A stretch of DNA of 16,463 nt from Tissierellia bacterium (GTDB lineage: Bacteria > Bacillota_A > Clostridia > Tissierellales > Peptoniphilaceae): the NCBI GenBank assembly GCA_012513395.1, contig JAAZCH010000213.1:1-16463 (forward strand), read 5' to 3'. Below the pieces are notes generated by a model, which saw only the letters and a program-made list of their open reading frames with translations, had not been told where the DNA came from and ran no database searches. Below are positions 1 to 6,415 of this stretch, piece by piece (position 1 is the first letter of the stretch; each line of letters begins with the position of its first letter). Both the position numbers and the translations under genes were made by a program.

Positions 1-280
1 CCTCATCTTTTGTCAAGATGCCATCTTCTACATGTTCATTTATTCTCGCAGTGTAGAAATCTATCAATGCCTCTTTGTATTCTTTTAACTTGCCTTTACC
101 TTCTGCAATTTCTCCAGAAGTTTTTCCATTTGCCATTCTTTCGATTCTGATTTCTTCCCAAGTCAATCCCGTAACTTCTTCCAAAACCTCAACTGGTCTA
201 GTAGCAGAAGCTGCCAATGCTCCTACCGAACTTACCAAAACTAATGCTAACGCTATAACTAAAATTCTTGATGCTTTCAT
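1..280 (-). CDS. Short secreted protein, 5' part only
   Basis: The gene runs off the left edge, so only the first 93 codons are visible. The ATG at 278-280 is preceded by a perfect AAGGAGG ribosome binding site. Residues 1-25 form a typical signal peptide: basic MKASR, a hydrophobic stretch rich in V/L/A, then ALA-A-S. The mature part begins with a short helical segment around VLEEVTGLTWEEIR, then GKTSGEIAEG, then a charged helix, and ends in view at EDGILTKDE. This pattern (an 'LTWEEI..ER..NGKT.GEIAE' stretch followed by '..GILTK.EAD') resembles small secreted or envelope proteins of clostridia of the DUF2680/YckD-like type. That comparison is from memory and no function is known to me. The gene lies downstream of two terminators, so it probably has its own promoter. 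Confidence 0.75.
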   Translation of the reverse strand, partial: MKASRILVIALALVLVSSVGALAASATRPVEVLEEVTGLTWEEIRIERMANGKTSGEIAEGKGKLKEYKEALIDFYTARINEHVEDGILTKDE

Positions 281-330
281 ATTGTTTCCTCCTTAGGAAA
301 TAAAATTTTTCGAGACTTCTCTCATTTGTT

Positions 331-359
331 ATTTCCATTTTAGCCACGGATTATGTCAA
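331..359 (-). promoter_or_regulatory. Possible promoter of the secreted-protein gene
   Basis: On the minus strand a perfect TTGACA (-35) lies at 359-354, but the hexamer 17 bases downstream (GGAAAT, 336-331) is a poor -10. A TAAAAT hexamer is present but too close. The position, about 50 bases ahead of the start codon and behind two terminators, fits a promoter for the gene to the left. The weak -10 may mean an activator is needed or that the true promoter is elsewhere. Confidence 0.35.
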
Positions 360-463
360 TACTGTGTCATCATTTGGACTTTTAGGTAAACAAAATTTTA
401 AAATTAATTTTCATGCACAATTTTATTTCGCAGCCCATAAATATTTTGGATTTCACCAATATA

Positions 464-497
464 CTAAAAAAGACCCAGGAGTCGCCTCCTGAGCCTT
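464..497 (-). terminator. Rho-independent terminator
   Basis: Read on the minus strand, a 12-bp stem (492-497 plus CAGGAG 486-491, against CTCCTG 476-481 plus 470-475, with two G-U pairs) closes a 4-base loop GCGA. A run of T follows (GGTCTTTTTT). It lies about 65 bases beyond the terminator of the large RNA and insulates the secreted-protein gene from transcription coming from the right. Confidence 0.85.
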
Positions 498-556
498 GTT
501 GGTCTTATTGTAATTCTTCATCAACACTATTTGACAAAGATTCTTAAAAAACAGCA

Positions 557-606
557 ACAAAAAAGACCGATTCTTTATCAAATATGATAATACCAGAATC
601 GGTCTT
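557..606 (-). terminator. Terminator of the large structured RNA
   Basis: A perfect 12-bp stem pairs 595-606 with 563-574 (AAGACCGATTCT and its complement). It continues, after a 4-base bulge, into a 6-bp stem 585-590/575-580 with an AATA-type loop. On the minus strand the stem is followed by six T. On the plus strand it is followed by A, so it works leftward. It directly follows the closing helix of the large RNA and would define its 3' end. Confidence 0.88.
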
Positions 607-1403
607 AAAAACCTTCCAAGCTACACAGTAAATGTTTGATCGTATCTATCACCTATTTTACCTTTCTTATGTTTAGTTACAGACTACTGAAATCTCTGTC
701 TCAAACATCCTATAACTAAATCACCGGTTTATTATTTTGAGTCTTTTTAAGCCTTTTGGGTTTCTCTTCTTATTACTTAATTCTTTGTTTCTAAACTTTA
801 AGTTTTCCAATTTTAATTTTTCAAATATTTCTTAAAATGTAATATTTAAAATCTTTCCCAATCACAACTTTCAACGCGAATTTTATTTTCCAACCTAATT
901 TATCTTCAATTTATAAACTTCTTCCAAATTCTAAATCCCATAACATTCATACTACTTTCACTGCTCTACTTGAATGTTCTGTACGACTTACAATTCTTCA
1001 ACAATAAATCTTCAATAACTATGTTTTCTAATAAAACTCTAAGACCAAGTTGCAATCTTTTAAAATTTTCAATATTAGAATTTTTTAAGATTATCAAATT
1101 ACAATTTTCAAACTTATATTAGAAATTCAAAGCTAAACCTAATACCTCTACTTAATAGTTACTCTAAACCTTCAGAATATAAGCCATTCTGCAATCTATG
1201 ATAAACTGTATAGCACAATATTTAGTTGTGCTCCGCTCTCAATTACCAGTTTTTCAATTGAGAGGTAAACCAATTTTTACTACTCTTTAAAAACATCATC
1301 ATCCTCTAGTCACTTCGCTAAATACTTCTTAGCTTAGATTTTTATGATATCCTCAGTGTAGCTTGGTCCGGTTTTTAATTACAAAGAGTCTTTACTTCTT
1401 TGT
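563..1403 (-). ncRNA. Large structured noncoding RNA, class not assigned
   Basis: This stretch has no credible protein gene but shows all the parts of an RNA gene. A promoter lies at 1410-1437 and a terminator at 563-606. The two ends pair exactly: 1356-1366 (RNA CCAAGCTACAC) with 616-626 (GTGTAGCTTGG), and, beyond a GGA/AA internal loop, 1370-1378 with 605-613 (TTAAAAACC/GGTTTTTAA). That is 20 pairs joining ends about 730 nt apart. Internal hairpins include 1397-1403/1381-1387 at the 5' end, 1256-1264/1236-1244 (9 bp), 1226-1232/1212-1218 (7 bp), 1186-1191/1173-1178, 971-978/942-949 (8 bp) and 841-847/823-829. A possible pseudoknot lies at 632-720. The middle (about 780-1140) is purine- and AU-rich with weaker pairing. 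Size and end pairing recall giant bacterial RNAs such as ROOL, GOLLD and OLE, but I recognise no diagnostic motif, so it may be a divergent member or a new class. Signatures of RNase P RNA, tmRNA and group II introns were not found. Confidence 0.8.
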
Positions 1404-1409
1404 ATGAAT

Positions 1410-1437
1410 ATTATACCACAAGTTCTTTTTTTGTAAA
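1410..1437 (-). promoter_or_regulatory. Strong promoter of the large RNA
   Basis: On the minus strand TTTACA (1437-1432), a 16-base spacer and a perfect TATAAT (1415-1410) are preceded by TGG, giving an extended -10. Predicted transcription starts near 1403, exactly where the first hairpin of the RNA begins. There is no ribosome binding site with an open frame behind it. Confidence 0.85.
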
Positions 1438-1494
1438 CACCTTTTTGAAACTTTTTTTAAATTTTTTTCATATTTTATTTTATTTGGTTTGAAA

Positions 1495-1530
1495 TTAAAA
1501 GAGAGTCAGCTAATTACAACTGATTCTCTT
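1495..1530 (-). terminator. Terminator after rdgB
   Basis: On the minus strand AAGAGA-A-TCAG (1530-1520) pairs with CTGA-C-TCTCTT (1509-1499) with one A/C mismatch around a roughly 10-base loop, followed by TTTTAATTT. It lies about 70 bases beyond the rdgB stop codon and separates that operon from the large RNA's promoter. The tail is only moderately T-rich. Confidence 0.7.
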
Positions 1531-1597
1531 AGTTTAAAATTTGTTCTTTGAAATTCGTTTTCTTTATTTCTTCATTTTCACGTTGTTTATCAAAAAT

Positions 1598-2194
1598 TTA
1601 ATCTCTTATATAATCAGCAAACTTTTCAAAGGCTCTTCTTCTATGGCTTATTTGATTTTTTTCATGAGTTCCCAATTCTGCAAAAGTTTTATCAAATTCT
1701 TCTGGAATAAATAATGGATCGTATCCAAAACCTTCTTCTCCTCTTAGTTCTTCTGCGATATGTCCTTTAAGTATTCCCGTGACGAATTCTGGTTCTTTTC
1801 CATCTTCCACGATTGCTACGGTAGTTCTAAATTCACAAGTTCTTTTTTCGTATGGCACGCCGTCTAATTTTTCTAACATTAGAGCATTATTAGCTGCATC
1901 GTCGTGATCTTTTCCTGCGAACCTGGAAGTGTGAACTCCTGGTTCTCCATTTAAATAATCTACAAAGAGTCCTGTGTCATCTGCTATTACCATGTATTCA
2001 GAGCCGATTAAATCTTTTAAGCCTTGGGCTTTTAATAATGCGTTTCCTTCTAAAGTATTTTCAGTTTCTTCTACATCGAAGTGTTCTTGTCCCACTTCTG
2101 ATTTAGGTAATATTTCTATATGCAAATCACCAATGATTTCTTTTATTTCTTCTATCTTATGTTTATTATTAGATGCTAGCACTATCTTTTTCAT
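1598..2194 (-). CDS. rdgB: XTP/dITP pyrophosphatase (Ham1/RdgB family)
   Basis: The protein has 198 aa, the usual family length. It hydrolyses non-canonical purine nucleoside triphosphates (XTP, dITP, ITP) to monophosphates and so keeps deaminated purines out of DNA and RNA. Visible signatures are SNNKHK (residues 8-13, nucleotide binding), acidic residues E43/E44 and D72/D73 in ADDTGL (metal and catalytic region), FGYDP (156-160, base recognition) and SHRRRA (183-188). The ATG at 2194 has a good GGAGG site upstream (GGAGGATATCAAAAATG). The start lies 26 bases inside the end of rph. The rph-rdgB pairing is a common arrangement in Bacillota and indicates cotranscription and probably coupled translation. 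A terminator hairpin follows the stop. Confidence 0.95.
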   Translation of the reverse strand: MKKIVLASNNKHKIEEIKEIIGDLHIEILPKSEVGQEHFDVEETENTLEGNALLKAQGLKDLIGSEYMVIADDTGLFVDYLNGEPGVHTSRFAGKDHDDAANNALMLEKLDGVPYEKRTCEFRTTVAIVEDGKEPEFVTGILKGHIAEELRGEEGFGYDPLFIPEEFDKTFAELGTHEKNQISHRRRAFEKFADYIRD

Positions 2195-2927
2195 TTTTGA
2201 TATCCTCCACTAATTCTTCCAGTTCTACATTTTGGTCAAACATTATCTCGTGGACGCCTGATTTTGCTAAATTTAAAAGTTGGCCAAATTCTTCTTCGTT
2301 AAATGTACCTTGTTCTGCACTACTTTGGATTTCAATAAATTCGCCCTTGTCGTTCATGATGACATTCATATCCACTTGGGCTTTGGAGTCTTCAAAGTAG
2401 TTCAAGTCCAAGAGCAAATTGTCTTGTACTTTTCCGACGCTAACTGCACCTAAGAAAAATTTAATTGGAAATTCTTTTAAGTTTTCCTTTTTATATAGTT
2501 TATAGACTGCATCATAAAGAGCGACAAATCCTCCGGAAATAGCTGCACATCTGGTGCCCCCATCTGCTTGGATTACATCTACGTCTATCCAAATCGTCCG
2601 CTCGCCGATTTTTGTAAGATCGATGCAAGTTCTCAGCGCTCTTCCTATAAGTCTTTGGATTTCTATTCCTCGCCCATCTTGTCTACCTCTAGTGGAGTCT
2701 CTTTGTTTTCTTGTGGATGTAGATGCTGGTAGCATAGAGTATTCACAAGTAAGCCAGCCTTGGCCTGAGCCTTTTAAAAATATTGGAACCTTATTCTCAA
2801 TCATGGCAGTTACAATAATTTTCGTCTTGCCCATTTCTATAAGTACACTGCCATCAGGATATTCCAAAATATTTCTTTTTATATTTAACGTTCTAAGTTC
2901 GTCATAGTTTCTGCCGTCTATTCTCAT
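2169..2927 (-). CDS. rph: Ribonuclease PH
   Basis: The protein has 252 aa, close to the family norm. It is a phosphorolytic 3'-5' exoribonuclease that trims tRNA 3' ends and other RNAs, normally as a hexameric ring in the cytoplasm. Signatures seen are R2-D-G-R at the start, the arginine-rich segment RDSTRGRQDGRGIEIQR (76-92) with the phosphate-site arginine near R86, GGTR (123-126), and the catalytic pair D180 and D186 in the YFEDSKAQVDMNV region. The ATG is one base past the stop codon of the upstream UPF0316 gene, and the ribosome binding site (AAGAAG) lies within that gene's last codons, so translation is probably coupled. The C-terminus overlaps rdgB by 26 bases. All key residues appear intact. 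Confidence 0.96.
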   Translation of the reverse strand: MRIDGRNYDELRTLNIKRNILEYPDGSVLIEMGKTKIIVTAMIENKVPIFLKGSGQGWLTCEYSMLPASTSTRKQRDSTRGRQDGRGIEIQRLIGRALRTCIDLTKIGERTIWIDVDVIQADGGTRCAAISGGFVALYDAVYKLYKKENLKEFPIKFFLGAVSVGKVQDNLLLDLNYFEDSKAQVDMNVIMNDKGEFIEIQSSAEQGTFNEEEFGQLLNLAKSGVHEIMFDQNVELEELVEDIKNEKDSASI

Positions 2928-2928
2928 A

Positions 2929-3429
2929 TTACTTCTTAAAAAATCCTCCAGTCCATTGCTTGATACTATTCACCGTGATAAATGAGTTAGGTACTATTTT
3001 TTTAGTTACATATCTCAATTTATCATATTCTTTTCTTCCTATTACTGCTATTAGTACGGAGTTTTTCGTTTCATATCCATGTCCTTCTAATACTGTAACT
3101 CCGTATCCTCTTTTTCTCAAAGCTTCTGTAAGTTCATGTTCACTCTCTTCGCGTATAATAATTTGGACACTGATGTATCCTAAAGCCAGTTTATCTTCTA
3201 TGCTTATTCCTACGAAGTTCCCAGCAGCGAATCCCAAACCGTATGCTATGATGTTAAAAACATTGTCCATGCTTTGCATCAAGGTATTCAATATCATAAT
3301 GTAGATTACTACTTCAAAAAAACCCAATATGGCAGCGGGAATTTTCCTACCCTGAACCACCAAAATCGTTCGCATTGTAGATAGAGATACGTCACAAATT
3401 CTAGAGAAAAATATTAATAAGTAAGTCAA
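2929..3429 (-). CDS. UPF0316 membrane protein with DUF2179 domain
   Basis: This 166-aa protein matches the UPF0316 (YebE-type) family. It has a hydrophobic N-terminal half with about three membrane segments (roughly residues 2-20, 31-50 and 58-75) and a conserved start around FFSRICDVSLSTMRTI. The soluble C-terminal DUF2179-like domain (about 85-166) contains GYGVTVLEGHG. DUF2179 domains also occur in YitT-type membrane proteins, and their role is unclear. The start is TTG at 3429-3427, chosen because an AGAGGTG ribosome binding site lies five bases upstream and no in-frame ATG precedes the conserved N-terminus. The gene heads the operon with rph and rdgB and has its own promoter at 3466-3493. 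Confidence 0.88.
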   Translation of the reverse strand: MTYLLIFFSRICDVSLSTMRTILVVQGRKIPAAILGFFEVVIYIMILNTLMQSMDNVFNIIAYGLGFAAGNFVGISIEDKLALGYISVQIIIREESEHELTEALRKRGYGVTVLEGHGYETKNSVLIAVIGRKEYDKLRYVTKKIVPNSFITVNSIKQWTGGFFKK

Positions 3430-3465
3430 TTTACACCTCTATAAAATTTTCTTTTAAACATTACT

Positions 3466-3493
3466 ATTATATCAAAGTTAATCTTCTATTCAA
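3466..3493 (-). promoter_or_regulatory. Promoter of the UPF0316-rph-rdgB operon
   Basis: On the minus strand TTGAAT (3493-3488), a 16-base spacer and TATAAT (3471-3466) lie in the 81-base gap after dinB. This leaves a leader of about 30 bases before the TTG start codon. I see no clear terminator hairpin between dinB and this promoter, so some read-through from dinB is possible. Confidence 0.75.
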
Positions 3494-3510
3494 ATAATTA
3501 GTTCTTTCCT

Positions 3511-4560
3511 TCATAAAAATGTCATTTGCGTGTATAAATCTTCGTCTAAGTTGGACATAGAAAGCCCAATTAATCTCACGTGCTGCTCCAAAGGCAAATC
3601 TTCTAAAAGTTCCACTGCAATATCGTAAATAATACTTGGGGAATTTGTATAATTTTCCATGGTAAAAGATCTCGTATGGGAAGAAAAATCCTCATATTTT
3701 ATTTTTACATTTATCGTCTTTCCTACAATACCTCTAACTTTCATATCCTCCGAAACTTCATTGGAATAAGATTTTAAAAGATTTCGCAAAATCTTCTTGT
3801 CCCTTATCATTTTAAAAGTTCTTTCTGTTCCGATGGATTTTCTTTCTCTATGGGGATCTACCACTCTATTGTCTATTCCCCTTATTCTTTCATAGACTTC
3901 CTTTCCCATCTTTCCTAAAAATTTAACCAAAAATTCTTCAGACAAATTCATCATATCTGAAACCGTAAAGACTCCAATGTTATTGAATTTCTTTTCGGAT
4001 TTTCTTCCTATTCCGTAAACTTTTCTCACAGGTAAGGGCAAAAGTATTTCTGGTACCATATCCTCGGTTATTATCGTCAGCCCTTCTGGTTTTTCCCAAT
4101 CCGATGCCAGCTTTGCTAAAAACTTATTATATGAAATTCCAAAACTCATGGTAAGACCGATTTCGTCTTTGACTTTTTTTCTGATATAATTCACTATTTC
4201 CAATGGAGTTTGATCCACATCAGATACGTCTAAAAAGGCCTCGTCTATGGATAATTTTTCCACTAGATCTGTAATTTCGTATAAAATATTAAACACTTCT
4301 TTGGAGACTTCAGAGTACCTATCCCTTCTAGTAGGCAAATAAATTCCATGGGGACATCTTTGTCTAGCTTGAAACAGTGGCATGGCCGAATGGATTCCAT
4401 ATTTTCTAGCTTCGTAATTCGCCGTTGTGACTATACCTCGCTTACTAGTTCCCCCTACTATTACAGGTTTTCCTTTCAAGCTAGGATTGTCCAGTTCTTC
4501 CACAGCTGCATAAAAGGCATCCATATCTAAGTGGATAATATTTAAAGCTTCCCAATCCAT
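3511..4560 (-). CDS. dinB: DNA polymerase IV (Y-family translesion polymerase)
   Basis: The protein has 349 aa, the normal DinB size. It is an error-prone polymerase that copies past damaged bases and lacks proofreading. The palm motif IHLDMDAFYAAVEE (9-22) supplies metal-binding D12, and LSIDEAFLDV (103-112) supplies the D106/E107 catalytic pair. The GRKSEKKFNNIG region (about 180-195) is the helix-hairpin-helix of the thumb, and the little-finger domain follows (about 235-340). The protein ends in QMTFL (345-349), which resembles the QLxLF beta-clamp-binding pentapeptide. The ATG is preceded by GAGGATG. The gene has its own promoter overlapping the stop codon of the RyR-like gene upstream. 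I see no obvious LexA operator. It is not clear that it belongs functionally with the TIR/RyR genes. Confidence 0.96.
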   Translation of the reverse strand: MDWEALNIIHLDMDAFYAAVEELDNPSLKGKPVIVGGTSKRGIVTTANYEARKYGIHSAMPLFQARQRCPHGIYLPTRRDRYSEVSKEVFNILYEITDLVEKLSIDEAFLDVSDVDQTPLEIVNYIRKKVKDEIGLTMSFGISYNKFLAKLASDWEKPEGLTIITEDMVPEILLPLPVRKVYGIGRKSEKKFNNIGVFTVSDMMNLSEEFLVKFLGKMGKEVYERIRGIDNRVVDPHRERKSIGTERTFKMIRDKKILRNLLKSYSNEVSEDMKVRGIVGKTINVKIKYEDFSSHTRSFTMENYTNSPSIIYDIAVELLEDLPLEQHVRLIGLSMSNLDEDLYTQMTFL

Positions 4561-4585
4561 AAAATCATCCTCAATTCTAAATACA

Positions 4586-4615
4586 ATTATATCAGAAAAA
4601 CTACCTTAAACTCAA
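4586..4615 (-). promoter_or_regulatory. Promoter of dinB
   Basis: On the minus strand TTGAGT (4615-4610), an 18-base spacer and TATAAT (4591-4586) give a leader of about 20 bases to the dinB ATG. The -35 lies inside the last codons of the RyR-like gene, so the two genes are adjacent without an insulating terminator. Confidence 0.65.
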
Positions 4616-6415
4616 AGTAGAAATGAAATCATATATGGCCTTTTCCCTTTGGATTCCTCCTAAAAATTCATCCCAATCGTCGATTAAACAATCGTGAGTC
4701 TTTCGCTTTTCGTCCTTTACTTCATCAAAAACAAAATCCCTCATATAATAAAAATTATTCCATCTCTTATGCTCAAGTGCTGTCATATAATTCATATATC
4801 CATCGGATTCTATAATATTTAATTGTTCCAAAATATTTTTACCCTCAAGTCTTTCATCCCAAAATCCTATTAGTCCACTTACAGAATTAGGAAGTCCTTC
4901 AAAATCAATAAATGTTTTCAGGATTTTTCGTTTTGTATTTTGGTGAGCACTTTGGTATATGCTGGATTCTTTTTTTATATTGGAAAGTCGTTTCCATTGT
5001 TCTTCTTGAGAAGTTTTTTCCACGTCCCAACCCATCAATTCAGAAGAAATTTTATTGTAATAGGCATTAAAGCTCTTTGCGTTTTCGAGAAGCTTTTCAT
5101 TTACGATAATATCCATCGTCAAAACATCTTTAGAATCTCCAAATACCGTAATATTATCATGGCGAAGGAAAAGACTTTCAACTAAGGTCTCAATAATTTC
5201 AAACTCTTTAGAATAAACTGCCACTGGCAAGTCAGTTATATGATCAATAACCCTGTCGATTTTTAAAATATTGTCATAAATATCTTCTGATGCAAATAGC
5301 ATTCCGCTGAAAGGATTTTCTTCATGAAGTTCTTTTACCAGTTTTCCTATTTCCCTTTCACTATCCAAATCTATTAAGTTGTAATCCATAACCTTGTGGA
5401 TCATAGTCTTGTAGTCTCTGTATTTTTGGAATTTTTTCGTGGCATTTTGATCTATTATAGTGACTTTTAAATTTTCCAATGGATTTATCGTCAATAAATT
5501 AGAAGTTTGATTTAGGAATTGTTCTCCGATTTTTGAAAATCCAATAATTAATAAATTGTAAGTTCCCATTTCCTTTGCTATATCTTCCATATTCTCATAC
5601 TTTTTCTTTTCAAAACCATTTTCTAATCCTTTTGGAGAATTGAAAAGGAAGTTTTTATTTTCTAATAAATCCGTAATTAATAATTCCTCTATACTAAAGT
5701 AATGAATGTCAAAATTATCTAATTCGTCCATCTTAAGTTCTACCAATTCTTTTATGCGATAATCTTGGGTTTTAATATAAAAATCTATTTCTTTATTATT
5801 GTTGGAATACATCTGATTTAAAGCTGATACGCGCCCATAGTTTTTAGGCTCTGGTTCAAAAGAAATGATAATCCCTTTGTTTCCAATTTTTTTATCTTTT
5901 ATTTTTAATAAATTTATTTCGTTTTTAGGATTGGAATAATCTAATCGAATTACTTCCACATTTAATTCTTCCAATCTTTTTTCGTCAAACTTATCCCCTT
6001 CGCCAAGGAGGGAATAAATTCTAATTCCAGGTATATCCCGTTGAAGATTTTTGATAAAGGTAATCGCATCTTCATCTGCTCCCATAAGGACAATATGTTC
6101 CTTCTTCACATGATACAAACTAAGGCTTATAGTCTTATATAGCTTATCAAAAATCGAAAATATTCCCACCATTGTGGACAAGGGCGCCATCCAAATTGCT
6201 AGTTCATATGCTAAAGGCGCCTCATTTAAAAGACCATTTGTAGGCGAAAATGTAAACAGCTTCATTACGGATATTAGAATTACAGTGAACTCTTTGAACA
6301 CATTAGAGTAGCCTCCGCCGTATAGTTGAATAGAGCCTACAACACTTAGTATCGCTGAAAGTAGAAAAAAAGGCGTACTAATCTTTTTAAAATAATATAA
6401 AATTTTACTCCTCAT
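4601..6415 (-). CDS. Membrane protein with two KTN/TrkA-N-like Rossmann domains and RyR-like C-terminus
   Basis: The protein has 604 aa. Hydrophobic segments at about 14-34, 42-55 and 68-90 suggest two membrane spans with a re-entrant or amphipathic piece between, like a two-TM channel, but no TVGYG-type filter is visible. Soluble Rossmann-like domain 1 starts at 106 (EHIVLMGADEDA, glycine loop degenerate). Domain 2 starts at about 286 (YNLLIIGFSKIGEQF, a better loop). Near the C-terminus, EEQWKRLSNIKKESSIYQSA (471-490) precedes a RyR-like module: ALEHKRW (546-552), KTHDCLIDDWDEF (572-584) and EKAIYDF (591-597). Known facts: KTN/RCK domains bind nucleotides and gate K+ channels or transporters, and RyR modules were first defined in ryanodine receptors and also occur in bacterial proteins. 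Inference: this is a nucleotide-responsive channel-like effector or sensor partnering the TIR protein, whose gene overlaps this one by 11 bases. The ATG at 6415 has GGTGG upstream. The fold assignments are by eye. Confidence 0.72.
   Translation of the reverse strand: MRSKILYYFKKISTPFFLLSAILSVVGSIQLYGGGYSNVFKEFTVILISVMKLFTFSPTNGLLNEAPLAYELAIWMAPLSTMVGIFSIFDKLYKTISLSLYHVKKEHIVLMGADEDAITFIKNLQRDIPGIRIYSLLGEGDKFDEKRLEELNVEVIRLDYSNPKNEINLLKIKDKKIGNKGIIISFEPEPKNYGRVSALNQMYSNNNKEIDFYIKTQDYRIKELVELKMDELDNFDIHYFSIEELLITDLLENKNFLFNSPKGLENGFEKKKYENMEDIAKEMGTYNLLIIGFSKIGEQFLNQTSNLLTINPLENLKVTIIDQNATKKFQKYRDYKTMIHKVMDYNLIDLDSEREIGKLVKELHEENPFSGMLFASEDIYDNILKIDRVIDHITDLPVAVYSKEFEIIETLVESLFLRHDNITVFGDSKDVLTMDIIVNEKLLENAKSFNAYYNKISSELMGWDVEKTSQEEQWKRLSNIKKESSIYQSAHQNTKRKILKTFIDFEGLPNSVSGLIGFWDERLEGKNILEQLNIIESDGYMNYMTALEHKRWNNFYYMRDFVFDEVKDEKRKTHDCLIDDWDEFLGGIQREKAIYDFISTLSLR

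Noticed and set aside
75..296. Plus-strand open frame of 73 codons at the left edge
   Set aside because: It is antisense to the secreted-protein gene, which has a signal peptide and a perfect ribosome binding site. The plus frame has neither.
563..1403. RNase P RNA, tmRNA, group II intron or retron RNA as the identity of the large RNA
   Set aside because: The conserved GAGGAAAGTCC of RNase P, the GGTTCGA/CCA end of tmRNA and an intron domain V were not found, and no reverse transcriptase or CCA-ended acceptor is nearby.
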